A DNA stretch of 14,328 nt from contig CAZGRL010000091.1 of NCBI GenBank assembly GCA_964528155.1, positions 1 to 14,328 of the forward strand, written 5' to 3'. The translations under genes and the position numbers were made by a program. Under the pieces are notes generated by a model. That model was not told the DNA's origin. It worked only from the letters and a program-made list of their open reading frames with translations, and did no database searches. Each line of letters opens with the position of its first letter. The first letter of the stretch is position 1. Shown here piece by piece: positions 8,017 to 14,328 of this stretch. This DNA is from G001797105 sp964528155. Its GTDB lineage: Bacteria; Chloroflexota; Anaerolineae; Anaerolineales; E44-bin32.

Positions 8017-8036
8017 GTCTTGGTCTCCTTATCCGA

Positions 8037-8330
8037 TCACTTGAATCGGCTCTGGGCCGTCGAGACACCGTCGCGGGTCGCCGCAACTGCGCCGTTGATG
8101 TCACGTTGAAGTTCCGCCATTTTCTCGGACAGCACCTTCATGCGTTTCAGAAGTTTCTGTTCGATGGCGGCTCTGAATGCATCGCCTCCCATCCCGACCA
8201 GGGCTCCGTCCTCCATCGACTTGGCGAGCTTCTTCATCTCACTCGTGGAAGTCTCGACCTGGCTGTGGGCGTTCTTGAAGGCTGACTCCATCTGCTCCAT
8301 GGACTGATAATTCATCTTGACGTCGGGCAT
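8037..8330 (-). CDS. WXG100 family protein with LVG in place of WXG
   Basis: This encodes 97 residues from an ATG at 8330 with a GGAG site 7 nt upstream. Two long amphipathic helices flank GALVGMGGDAFRAAI (42-56). Aligned to its operon neighbours, L44-V45-G46 sits where the others have W-I-G; the glycine and the following D/N-x-F pattern are kept. WXG100 dimers often pair a tryptophan-bearing member with a variant member, so this may be the partner of one of the two WIG proteins (inference). It is the second operon gene, 37 bp after the first. Confidence 0.9.
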   Translation of the reverse strand: MPDVKMNYQSMEQMESAFKNAHSQVETSTSEMKKLAKSMEDGALVGMGGDAFRAAIEQKLLKRMKVLSEKMAELQRDINGAVAATRDGVSTAQSRFK

Positions 8331-8367
8331 GGCTTGACTCCGTGTTCTTGTGATTTGCAGACGGCGA

Positions 8368-8670
8368 CTAGTACTTCAAATAGCCGCTGGCTTCATCCTC
8401 GGCCTGCTTCATGAGTTGCGAGATCTGATTGGTCACCCGAGCTGCGTCCGCCAGTGCCTTCTCCAAACGCTTCATCGAGGGCATCACCTCGCCTTCCATC
8501 TCCTTGAAGAAGGCGTTGGCGCCCTTGCCGATCCAGTCTCCCCCACGTAGTGTCTGGAAGGCGGAGTTCATCTTGCCGTTGATCCCGGCGATCGCGCTGC
8601 TCTGGGAGCTGAAGGAACCGCTGATCTTCTGCAACTCCTCGTGGTGTGCGCGGACCTTTGGGGCTGACAT
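8368..8670 (-). CDS. WXG100 family protein (first gene of the operon)
   Basis: This encodes 100 residues. I chose the ATG at 8670 (MSAPKVRAHHEELQ) over an upstream in-frame ATG at 8751 because AAAGGAG lies about 6 nt before it, the length then matches the family, and the longer form would begin upstream of the predicted promoter's -10 box. W46-I47-G48 (GGDWIGKGANAFF) lies in the turn between two helices. The C-terminus ends EDEASGYLKY, a tyrosine-containing tail but not a clean YxxxD/E export motif. Role as a T7SS substrate or co-substrate follows from the family and the nearby eccC. Confidence 0.92.
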   Translation of the reverse strand: MSAPKVRAHHEELQKISGSFSSQSSAIAGINGKMNSAFQTLRGGDWIGKGANAFFKEMEGEVMPSMKRLEKALADAARVTNQISQLMKQAEDEASGYLKY

Positions 8671-8722
8671 AGGTGCTCCTTTCGGTTGTGGGTGCGGTCC
8701 AAATGAGGAGGGATACGCTCGT

Positions 8723-8751
8723 ATTTTATAGCCTCTCATACGCCAACGCAA
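8723..8751 (-). promoter_or_regulatory. Probable sigma70 promoter of the WXG100 operon
   Basis: On the minus strand TTGCGT (8746-8751) is followed after 17 bp by TAAAAT (8723-8728). Transcription would start near 8716, giving a leader of about 45 nt before the first WXG100 gene at 8670. A shifted -10 reading (TATAAA, 15-bp spacer) is less favourable. Only four short genes with gaps of 20-37 bp follow, so one transcript for all four is likely. Confidence 0.6.
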
Positions 8752-8922
8752 TATGGTAAAAGAGGTCTATCAGAGGCCACACGGGGAATCCCGTCGGGCA
8801 GGCCGGCCAGTGGCTGCGGACCGGCGCCGCCTCGCTTCTCGGATGAGGGCCGTCTTCCCCTCGAGCGAGGACCTTGAGCAACCGGGCCAACCGGGCCCAC
8901 TCCCTCTCAGTCGAGGTCACCC

Positions 8923-10161
8923 TTGTCATCCAACGGTCAACCTCCGTCCACTAGTGCTTACTTGCACATTCCCTTCTGTCAGACGCGTTGCGCCTATTGC
9001 GATTTCAACACCTATGCCGGGCTCGACGATGTGATCCCGGCGTATGTCGCGGCCCTGGTCACAGAGATCCGAGGGGTCGGCCTGGGATCGACGGCATCGG
9101 ATGCATGCGGGTCGGGTCGTCCACTCGCTCCGTCCACAGTGCACTCGATCTTCTTTGGCGGAGGCACCCCGTCACTCCTCTCGACCCAGCAGGTGGAGCA
9201 GGTCGTATCCGCGGTGCGACAGGCCTTCAGATTGTCCCCGGATCCCGAAATCACCCTCGAGGCCAACCCGGGAACGGTCGGGCTTGAGTATCTCGAAGAG
9301 ATCCGGCGGGCCGGCGTCAACCGACTATCTCTTGGGGCGCAGTCGGCCCGGCCGTCAGATCTGCGTCTGCTCGAGAGAACGCACTCGTTCCTCGACGTGA
9401 TTCACGCGGTCAGGGAGGCAAGGCAGGCCGGGTTCACAAATCTCAACCTGGACCTGATGTTTGGTCTTCCCCACCAAACCCTGGTAGCGTGGCAAGAAAG
9501 CCTCTCGAGGACACTGGGGCTGGAGCCGGATCACGTCTCCCTCTATGCGCTCTCGCTCGAGTTTGGAACGCCGATGCACGCCTGGGTCGAGCGAGGTCTG
9601 CTCCCCGGACCGGACCCGGATCTGGCCGCCGATATGTACGCGTGGGCATGCGAGATCCTTGAGGACGCCGGCTTCGTCCACTATGAGATTTCCAATTGGG
9701 CGAGAAAGACGACGCCGGTGGACGGCGGACGATCGGATGCAGCATGCCGACACAACCTGCAGTACTGGCGCAATCTGCCTTACCTCGGGTTCGGAGCGGG
9801 CGCCCACGGCTGTGCCGCGGGGCGGCGCTATGCCAACATCCGATCGCCCAGGGCGTATGTCCGTCGCATGTCGCAGGGTATCGGCTTCGACTTCCCGGTC
9901 TCGCCGGCGGGGGTCGAGCAGCGAAGGATTCCCTCATCGAGCGAGATGAACGAGACGATGATGCTCGGGCTGCGGCTCCTGGATGAGGGGGTCGATGAAG
10001 CCGCCTTCGCCTCACGATTCGGGGTCGATGTGGGCGAAGCTTTTCAGTTGCCTATCAAGCGCCTGGAGGATGATGGGCTGATCCGGCGCGGGGACGGTCG
10101 CCTTAAGCTGACGCAACATGCCTACTTCATCGCCAACCAGGTCTTTTGCATGTTTGTATGA
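8923..10161 (+). CDS. hemW: Radical SAM family heme chaperone HemW (formerly oxygen-independent coproporphyrinogen III oxidase-like)
   Basis: The product has 412 residues, close to the family norm. The TTG start at 8923 has GAGG 6 nt upstream and puts HIPFCQTRCAYCDF at residues 15-28. The radical-SAM cysteines are C19-x3-C23-x2-C26, which bind the 4Fe-4S cluster. GGGTP (79-83) is the SAM-contacting motif. The later HNLQYWRNLPYLGFGAGAHG segment is typical of HemN/HemW proteins, and the C-terminus has the expected winged-helix-like tail. The shorter N-terminus resembles HemW rather than true HemN. HemW binds heme and is proposed to insert it into respiratory enzymes in the cytoplasm. The gene lies 85 bp upstream of a dehydrogenase gene on the same strand; the link appears positional only. 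Confidence 0.93.
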   Translation: MSSNGQPPSTSAYLHIPFCQTRCAYCDFNTYAGLDDVIPAYVAALVTEIRGVGLGSTASDACGSGRPLAPSTVHSIFFGGGTPSLLSTQQVEQVVSAVRQAFRLSPDPEITLEANPGTVGLEYLEEIRRAGVNRLSLGAQSARPSDLRLLERTHSFLDVIHAVREARQAGFTNLNLDLMFGLPHQTLVAWQESLSRTLGLEPDHVSLYALSLEFGTPMHAWVERGLLPGPDPDLAADMYAWACEILEDAGFVHYEISNWARKTTPVDGGRSDAACRHNLQYWRNLPYLGFGAGAHGCAAGRRYANIRSPRAYVRRMSQGIGFDFPVSPAGVEQRRIPSSSEMNETMMLGLRLLDEGVDEAAFASRFGVDVGEAFQLPIKRLEDDGLIRRGDGRLKLTQHAYFIANQVFCMFV

Positions 10162-10246
10162 TTGTGCCGCTGCTAGCTGAACACCCATCGGGCGGCCAAT
10201 GTGGTCATTCCGCTGGTGCCGGCGAATGGACCGGGAGGAGGGACTT

Positions 10247-11143
10247 ATGGAGCGCATAGGCTATATCGGTCTGGGACTGATGGGCAAGCCGATGGCGATG
10301 AACCTGCTTAAGGCGGGCTTCCCGGTCATCGTCCACAACCGTAGCCGGGATGCGGTTAAGGAGCTGGTGAAGGCGGGCGCGCAAGAAGCGACCGATGCGC
10401 GCTCGGTCGCCGAGGCCAGTGATGTCGTCATCAGCAATTTGCCCGATTCCGACGACGTGGAATTGGTTGTGCTTGGAACGAACGGGATGATCGACGGGGT
10501 CCGTGAGGGGATGCTGTTTATCGACAACAGCACGATCAAGCCGGAGACCTCGAGGAAGATCGCCGCACGTCTGGCCGAGGTCGGTGTGAGCGCGTTGGAT
10601 GCGCCAGTATCCGGAGGCGACGTCGGAGCTAAGGCCGGGACGCTGGCGATCATGGTCGGGGGCTCTCGGGAGGCGTTCGATCGGGCGATGCCCATCTTTC
10701 GGGCCATGGGCAAAACGATCACCCACGTCGGGGATAGCGGGGCGGGGCAGGTGGCCAAGGCGTGCAACCAGGTGATGGTCGCCGCTCAGATGGTCGCCCT
10801 GGGAGAGCTGCTCCTGCTTGCTCAGAAGTCGGGCGTCGACCCTCGCCGGGTCGTCGAGGCGATCCGCGGCGGAGCCGCTCAGTGTTGGGCACTCGACGTC
10901 AAGCCGGACCGCCTCTTCGCTGGTGAGCGTTCGCCCGGATTCAAGGCGCAGATGATGCACAAGGATCTGAACATCGTCCTTGATACGGCCCGCGCCTACG
11001 GAGTGCCACTCCCCGGAACGGCTGCCAACCATCAACTCTTCAGGGCGATGCTTCAAATGGGGATGGAGGACCTCGACAACTCTGCCGTGATCGGCGTCCT
11101 CGAAGTGTTGGCCGGCTATGCGCTTCGCCGGAGCGAGCCATGA
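10247..11143 (+). CDS. NAD(P)-dependent beta-hydroxyacid dehydrogenase (3-hydroxyisobutyrate dehydrogenase / tartronate semialdehyde reductase family)
   Basis: The product has 298 residues, standard for the family. ATG at 10247 is preceded by a very strong GGAGGAGGG about 5 nt upstream; an in-frame extension to 10199 lacks such a site. The N-terminal Rossmann domain opens with YIGLGLMGKPMAMNLLKAG (6-24), the family signature; HNRS (30-33) after the second strand suggests NADP(H) may be accepted. DAPVSGG (118-124) is the substrate-binding motif, and K171 in GAGQVAKACNQ (166-175) is the expected catalytic lysine with N174 nearby. The C-terminal domain is all-helical. The reaction is reversible oxidation of a beta-hydroxyacid to its semialdehyde; the exact substrate (3-hydroxyisobutyrate, glycerate, or another) cannot be fixed from sequence. 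Confidence 0.93.
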   Translation: MERIGYIGLGLMGKPMAMNLLKAGFPVIVHNRSRDAVKELVKAGAQEATDARSVAEASDVVISNLPDSDDVELVVLGTNGMIDGVREGMLFIDNSTIKPETSRKIAARLAEVGVSALDAPVSGGDVGAKAGTLAIMVGGSREAFDRAMPIFRAMGKTITHVGDSGAGQVAKACNQVMVAAQMVALGELLLLAQKSGVDPRRVVEAIRGGAAQCWALDVKPDRLFAGERSPGFKAQMMHKDLNIVLDTARAYGVPLPGTAANHQLFRAMLQMGMEDLDNSAVIGVLEVLAGYALRRSEP

Positions 11144-11180
11144 CGGCCCGACAGATGAAGAGGCGGCTGAGGTTCTGATC

Positions 11181-12746
11181 GTGACTCAGTCGGATCGGTC
11201 CGGCCTGCAACGCCGTCCGCTCTCTGCCGTCGCGCTGGTTGCCTGGTCGATTGCCTTCGGGCTGGCCTACGCCCAGGCGCCTCTTTTCACCTCCAACCAG
11301 AATCAGTATTTCTTACACGGATTGGCGCGGGCCGGGTATGGCCTTCTCCGATCGGACTGGCTAGCCAATACGGTCGACCCGACACCGGTGTTCAGCCTTC
11401 TCGTCGAGGTCACCTATCGGCTGCTCCCCATGGGCGTCTTCTACCTGTGGACGTTCCTGCTGTTCGGCGTGTATCTCTACAGCCTTGAGGGCCTGGCATC
11501 GGATCTGTTCCATCTACACGACGATCCGGTCAAACGCCGCGTGTTCCTGGCGTTGTTTGTCGCAGCCCACGCTGCACTGGCGCGTATCGTTCTGCAAGGA
11601 GTTCTCGGTGACGCGTGGGGCTTCACCCTGGAGGGCGGCCTGGCCGGCCAGCGCATACTTGGCAGCGTGCTCGAGCCGAGCATGTTCGGGGTGCTCCTGC
11701 TGCTCTCGATCTATCTCTTTCATCGACGGGAAACTGTTCTGAGCGTTGTGTGCGCCGTCGCGGCGGCGACGATGCATCCCACGTATCTTCTGAGCGCGGG
11801 CTTGCTGACGGTCGCATATGCTGTGACGGCATTCCTCGATCGTGACCGCAAGGGGGCAGTCGGAATCCCGGCGTTGGCACTCATCCTTGTGGTGCCAATT
11901 CTCCTCTATACCTCGTCGAATTTCACCACGTCATCCCCCACCAATCTAGCTCAGGCGCAAGAAATCCTCGTGCGTGAGCGCATCCCTCATCACACGTTGA
12001 TCCAGGTCTGGTGGAACGCGAGCGCGGTGGTCCAGATCATGATCGTCGTTGCCGGAATCGCACTTGTACGCAAGACAAGACTGTTCGTGCTGATGGTGGT
12101 GTGCGCGGTATCAGTGCTTGTCCTGAGTGTCGCTCAAATCCTGACGGGGAATCAGGCCCTTGCGCTGATCTTTCCTTGGAGACCGTCCGTCTTCCTCGTC
12201 CCGCTGGGGACGACGTTTGTGGTTGGATATGCTGTCGGGGAGGTGTGGCGACGGGGCGATCTGGGGTCGGTGACCCAGCACCGGCGGCGTGACTTGCTTG
12301 GGAGGGCCTCAATCAGCCTGGTTGTGGTCCTTGCCCTCGCCGGCGTGATCAAGTTCCGCATCGATCAAGGTCAGGTCGCCGCCGATCCGGCTAGGGGCGT
12401 GATGGCTTTCGTGGGGGGATCCAGCGCGGACGGGGACGTGTACATGATCCCGCCCTACCTGCAGGATTTCCGCCTCGAAACGGGCGCCCCGATCCTGGTG
12501 GATTTCAAGTCAATCCCCTACCGGGCGAACGAAGTCATCCAATGGTACGACCGGCTTCTGCTTGCCAGGGCGTTCTACCGCGATCGGGCCGCCGACGTGA
12601 GCTGTCGTGCCTTGCGCGATGCCGAAGCGAGATACGGGGTGACCCATGTGGTCCTGGCTCGGGCGCAGTTCGGCGCCACCTGCGGGCCGTGGGTCGAGCG
12701 CTATCGGGATACAGACTTCGCCGTATATGAACTGGTCCCGCAGTGA
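11181..12746 (+). CDS. Polytopic membrane protein with C-terminal soluble domain (DUF6798-like)
   Basis: The product is 521 residues from GTG at 11181, chosen because GAGG lies 7 nt upstream; a longer frame from ATG at 11118 would overlap the preceding gene and add a charged, non-hydrophobic tail. I count about 11-12 hydrophobic helices up to roughly residue 400, then a soluble domain of about 120 residues containing YMIPPYLQDFRLETGAPI and VDFKSIPYRANEVIQWYDR. The many helices plus a small C-terminal domain resemble GT-C-like membrane proteins, and the C-terminal motif resembles DUF6798 from memory. Function is unknown. It follows the dehydrogenase gene by 37 bp and may be cotranscribed with it. 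Confidence 0.85.
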   Translation: MTQSDRSGLQRRPLSAVALVAWSIAFGLAYAQAPLFTSNQNQYFLHGLARAGYGLLRSDWLANTVDPTPVFSLLVEVTYRLLPMGVFYLWTFLLFGVYLYSLEGLASDLFHLHDDPVKRRVFLALFVAAHAALARIVLQGVLGDAWGFTLEGGLAGQRILGSVLEPSMFGVLLLLSIYLFHRRETVLSVVCAVAAATMHPTYLLSAGLLTVAYAVTAFLDRDRKGAVGIPALALILVVPILLYTSSNFTTSSPTNLAQAQEILVRERIPHHTLIQVWWNASAVVQIMIVVAGIALVRKTRLFVLMVVCAVSVLVLSVAQILTGNQALALIFPWRPSVFLVPLGTTFVVGYAVGEVWRRGDLGSVTQHRRRDLLGRASISLVVVLALAGVIKFRIDQGQVAADPARGVMAFVGGSSADGDVYMIPPYLQDFRLETGAPILVDFKSIPYRANEVIQWYDRLLLARAFYRDRAADVSCRALRDAEARYGVTHVVLARAQFGATCGPWVERYRDTDFAVYELVPQ

Positions 12747-12850
12747 CGGGAAACGCGACTCGAGAAGGCGCGGCTGCATCAACGAGACTTCAGAGGGATA
12801 GCCAGATACACAACAGGAAGGGCAGGGCAACCAGGGCTCGAAATAGCAGG

Positions 12851-12874
12851 ACCGCCGGCATCCTTGCCGGCGGT
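12851..12874. terminator. Strong hairpin between the membrane-protein gene and tRNA-Pro, probable terminator
   Basis: ACCGCCGGCA (12851-12860) pairs perfectly over 10 bp with TGCCGGCGGT (12865-12874) around a TCCT tetraloop. It begins 8 nt beyond the tRNA 3' end on the minus strand and about 105 nt beyond the membrane-protein stop on the plus strand. The following bases are only moderately T-rich (CGTTTG on plus), so it is an imperfect intrinsic terminator, possibly acting in both directions. Confidence 0.55.
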
Positions 12875-12882
12875 CGTTTGAG

Positions 12883-12957
12883 TCGGGGCGGGCGGATTTG
12901 AACCGCCGACCCCCTGCACCCCATGCAGGTGCGCTAGCCGGGCTGCGCCACGCCCCG
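12883..12957 (-). tRNA. tRNA-Pro (anticodon GGG)
   Basis: The minus strand folds as a complete cloverleaf. The 7-bp acceptor stem CGGGGCG/CGCCCCG is followed by discriminator A. The D stem is GCGC/GCGC. The anticodon stem CCTGC/GCAGG encloses loop ATGGGGT, giving anticodon GGG for proline CCC/CCU. The variable loop is GGGTC and the T stem GGCGG/CCGCC encloses TTCAAAT. The 3' CCA is not encoded. A promoter lies directly upstream and a hairpin directly downstream. Confidence 0.95.
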
Positions 12958-12968
12958 ATCGTTTCGGA

Positions 12969-12997
12969 ATTATAGCCCAGCCCGACTCGACCGACAA
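12969..12997 (-). promoter_or_regulatory. sigma70 promoter of tRNA-Pro
   Basis: On the minus strand TTGTCG (12992-12997) is followed after exactly 17 bp by a perfect TATAAT (12969-12974). The -10 box ends 11 bp before the tRNA 5' end at 12957. Promoter and tRNA together look intact. The promoter's -35 box lies 5 bp from the only start codon of the opposing recombinase frame. Confidence 0.85.
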
Positions 12998-13001
12998 GGA
13001 A

Positions 13002-13421
13002 TTGGCCGCCACGCCGCGAGAGCGAGCGATTGTCCTGGCCGCGGCAGATGCAGGCCTGCGCGTCTCCGAGGTCTCCCGGCTCCGATGGCAAGACATCGAC
13101 CTGGAGCGATGGCGCATTCGGGTCGAGGGAAAGGGCGGGAAGGTGGCGAGGATCGACGCCACCGCCAGGCTCCTTGCTGCCCTGGTCGAGCTAGGCCCAG
13201 CTAAGAGCGGCCCGATCTTCGGGATCTCGGTCCGTCGCATCGAGGCGATCATGACAACCCTCTGCAGGCGTGCTGGCGTCAAGTCCCGTGGCTACCACTC
13301 CCTCCGTCACTCCTGCGGGACCAGGCTCCATCAGCGCACCAAGGATCTGCTCGTGACGCAACGTCGCCTTCGCCACTCCGACCCAAGCTCGACGCGGATA
13401 TACGCCCACCTCTCCGACTAA
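13002..13421 (+). CDS. Tyrosine recombinase/integrase catalytic domain, N-terminally truncated (probable remnant)
   Basis: The product has 139 residues against about 300 for XerC/D-type or phage integrases. The catalytic set is present in order: Arg in GLRVSEVSRLRW, Lys in RVEGKGGK, HxxR in HSLRHSCGTRL, His in LRHSDPSS, and the nucleophile Tyr in TRIYAHLSD. The N-terminal core-binding (SAM-like) domain is missing entirely. The only start is TTG at 13002, with AAGGA just 1 nt away, too close for good initiation. The frame stays open upstream, antisense through the tRNA, to a stop at 12879-12881 without any ATG, GTG or TTG. It is probably a fragment of a mobile or integrative element; expression as a mini-recombinase is less likely. 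It may be annotated as a pseudogene. Confidence 0.8.
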   Translation: MAATPRERAIVLAAADAGLRVSEVSRLRWQDIDLERWRIRVEGKGGKVARIDATARLLAALVELGPAKSGPIFGISVRRIEAIMTTLCRRAGVKSRGYHSLRHSCGTRLHQRTKDLLVTQRRLRHSDPSSTRIYAHLSD

Positions 13422-13463
13422 GCCTACAGCTCTGCGGTGGCAACCTTGAATGGGGACGGGGTC

Positions 13464-13543
13464 TGAGGCAGATTGAACACACAGCCGAGGAGCTGGTCTG
13501 CTTTTTCGATGGTTCGCGATTGAGAACCATGCAATCTGCCTCA
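13464..13543. repeat. Nested inverted repeats
   Basis: TGAGGCAGATTG (13464-13475) is perfectly complementary to CAATCTGCCTCA (13532-13543). Inside it ATGGTTC (13509-13515) pairs with GAACCAT (13524-13530). Together they would form one extended imperfect cruciform or RNA hairpin of 80 nt. No flanking transposase is visible. Confidence 0.65.
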
Positions 13544-13563
13544 TGCCGGTTGACCGCAAGGCT

Positions 13564-13594
13564 GGTCTCCCGTTGAGGTGTGCCCATGGAGACC
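13564..13594. repeat. Short inverted repeat
   Basis: GGTCTCC (13564-13570) pairs with GGAGACC (13588-13594) across a 17-nt loop. It is a further palindrome in the gene-free stretch. Its role is unknown and it could be incidental. Confidence 0.4.
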
Positions 13595-13683
13595 CTGAAA
13601 CCTTCGGGGGGTATGTGCGGGTCTTCTGCCTCTCTTCCCCCTCAAGTTTGGACGCCGACCTGGCCGGGTCCGCTCTCGAAGAT

Positions 13684-13700
13684 CCCGCGTTTTCTGCGGG
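13684..13700. repeat. Small GC-rich hairpin
   Basis: CCCGC (13684-13688) pairs with GCGGG (13696-13700) around GTTTTCT. Outer CTCG and CGAG bases could extend the stem imperfectly. There is no adjacent U-tract in the right place, so it is not called a terminator. Confidence 0.35.
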
Positions 13701-13796
13701 GCAGCGAGTGGTTAGGCGGCGGACATCCAGGTGCGCATTCAATATTGGATTTGGTTTGCCACTCTTCCGTAGCTATACGTGCCCTTGAAGATCAGC

Positions 13797-14228
13797 GGGA
13801 AATCCCAAGGGACTTAGCACCCCGAATGGCTTGATGAAGGTACATGGTATCTTGCGTCGATACTGAACTCGGGTGTCTACAGGTCTTCTGTGAGCTTATC
13901 GAAAGCGTCAACACTCACTGCGGGTAATGTAGAGAACCCTATGCCTAGCATTCTCGACAACGCTACCGATGTTTTCATAGCCTGCTCTGTACTTGGAAGG
14001 TCCACTATAAGGACCAGGTCCTTTTCACCGAGCAAGGCATATGCAGCAGTCAGCTTCCCACCCTGCTTCTCAATCAATTCCTTCGTCTGATCGGTACGCT
14101 TCGCACTTATCTTTCTGGCCGACTCTTGCGAGTAGCTTCCGAACATGAAGTATGTGGCCATGACATGCCCTCCTTGGCCTTTGATTTGTTCTACGATCGA
14201 GGTCTGATCAAGTTCCTTGGGATTTCCC
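13797..14228. repeat. 19-bp inverted repeat flanking the GYD gene
   Basis: GGGAAATCCCAAGGGACTT at 13797-13815 recurs in inverted orientation at 14210-14228 with one mismatch (GGGAAATCCCAAGGAACTT on the minus strand). The arms enclose 394 bp that contain the whole GYD gene. No matching direct repeats are seen immediately outside the arms. It may be the ends of a small non-autonomous element, paired regulatory sites, or a duplicated gene-start segment. Confidence 0.7.
13877..14161 (-). CDS. GYD domain-containing protein
   Basis: The product has 94 residues from ATG at 14161 (MATYFMFGSYSQE), preceded by AAGGAGG 7 nt upstream. An in-frame start at 14257 adds 32 residues unlike the family and lacks such a site. 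The sequence matches the GYD pattern: an N-terminal beta strand (MATYFMFG), a helix (SARKISAKRTDQTKELIEKQ), GGKLTAAYALLGEKDLVLIVD, and a C-terminal SVALSRMLGIGFSTLPAVSVD. GYD proteins are small, cytoplasmic, ferredoxin-like alpha-beta proteins of unknown biochemical role, common in bacteria and archaea. The gene is visibly less GC-rich than the rest of the window, consistent with separate acquisition. Confidence 0.9.
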   Translation of the reverse strand: MATYFMFGSYSQESARKISAKRTDQTKELIEKQGGKLTAAYALLGEKDLVLIVDLPSTEQAMKTSVALSRMLGIGFSTLPAVSVDAFDKLTEDL

Positions 14229-14328
14229 TTGTCTAGGACATTGAAATGATAACTCACCCATGAGATGGTATGCCGCCTTCTATGAAGGGGCCGTTGTCAA
14301 GAGGGTTAGCAGGAGGGAATAGCCCACC

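Larger units (their letters stand above)
13422..13876. other. 455-bp stretch without a convincing gene, containing inverted repeats
   Basis: Short open frames on both strands here have no recognisable motifs, no clear ribosome-binding site and arginine- or serine-rich shadow-like composition. The stretch contains several inverted repeats (13464-13543, 13564-13594, 13684-13700) and the left copy of a longer inverted repeat that flanks the GYD gene. GC content falls toward the right end. It looks like remnant DNA between the recombinase fragment and the GYD gene. Confidence 0.55.

Noticed and set aside
8880..8898. Short direct repeat AACCGGGCC twice before hemW
   Set aside because: Two adjacent 9-mers in GC-rich sequence are too few for a CRISPR or regulatory array and no spacer structure is present.
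8726..8929. Minus-strand 67-codon frame between hemW and the WXG100 operon
   Set aside because: It overlaps the predicted WXG100 promoter and the hemW start, and shows no motif. Nothing supports it as a gene.
10205..11056. 283-codon minus-strand frame opposite the dehydrogenase gene
   Set aside because: The plus strand carries a textbook beta-hydroxyacid dehydrogenase with a strong ribosome-binding site. The opposite frame has only shadow composition.
13711..13717. GTTAGGC resembling the right-hand core site of an integron attC
   Set aside because: No matching RYYYAAC core lies within the usual attC length, and the nearby recombinase fragment shows no integron-integrase-specific insertion. 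The 7-mer is expected by chance.
13543..13834. Small plus-strand frames in the gene-free stretch
   Set aside because: There is no recognisable domain, no good ribosome-binding site, and the composition is unstable along the frame. They could be remnants, but nothing positive supports coding.
14237..14300. TTGACA on the minus strand (14295-14300) as a promoter for the GYD gene
   Set aside because: No acceptable -10 box lies 16-18 bp downstream; the nearest T/A-rich hexamers are 22 bp or more away. I could not support a promoter call.

Overview
The window is GC-rich, densely coding bacterial chromosome. No rRNA or other taxonomic marker is present. A WXG100/EccC (type VII-like) locus beside a HemW with the motif CDFNTYAGL suggests a member of the Chloroflexota or a similar high-GC lineage; this is inference from sequence style, not a demonstrated placement.

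Region 1 (1-8670) is a type VII secretion-like locus. A very large EccC-type FtsK/SpoIIIE ATPase reads leftward from 5565 and runs off the left edge; at least 1855 residues are visible. It has two N-terminal membrane helices, a degenerate D0/DUF region, and then four ATPase modules in the order D1-D2-D1'-D2', with the first residues of what looks like a third repeat at the edge. Familiar EccC/EssC proteins have three ATPase domains, so this layout is unusual. Across a 574-bp intergenic region lies a divergent (rightward) gene for a zinc-ribbon pseudokinase with one C-terminal membrane helix. Its topology recalls the pseudokinase component EssB/YukC of Firmicutes T7SS. Convergent to it, a four-gene leftward operon (8670-7353) encodes small helical WXG100-type proteins: two with WIG, one with LVG at the turn, and one divergent hydrophobic member. 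EccB, EccD, EccE and mycosin are not in the window. The likely picture is a reduced T7SS-like machine: EccC as motor, the pseudokinase as membrane partner or assembly factor, and the WXG100 proteins as substrates or co-substrates.

Region 2 (8923-12746) holds three rightward genes: hemW (radical-SAM heme chaperone family), a beta-hydroxyacid dehydrogenase of the 3-hydroxyisobutyrate dehydrogenase family, and a polytopic membrane protein with a C-terminal soluble domain. They look like ordinary chromosomal genes.

Region 3 (12851-14328) holds a strong hairpin, a tRNA-Pro(GGG) on the minus strand with a near-consensus promoter, a tyrosine-recombinase catalytic domain lacking its N-terminal domain whose only start codon lies against that promoter, a 455-bp stretch without a convincing gene but with nested inverted repeats, and a small GYD-domain gene of visibly lower GC bracketed by a 19-bp near-perfect inverted repeat. 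This end looks like a remodelled integration or remnant zone.
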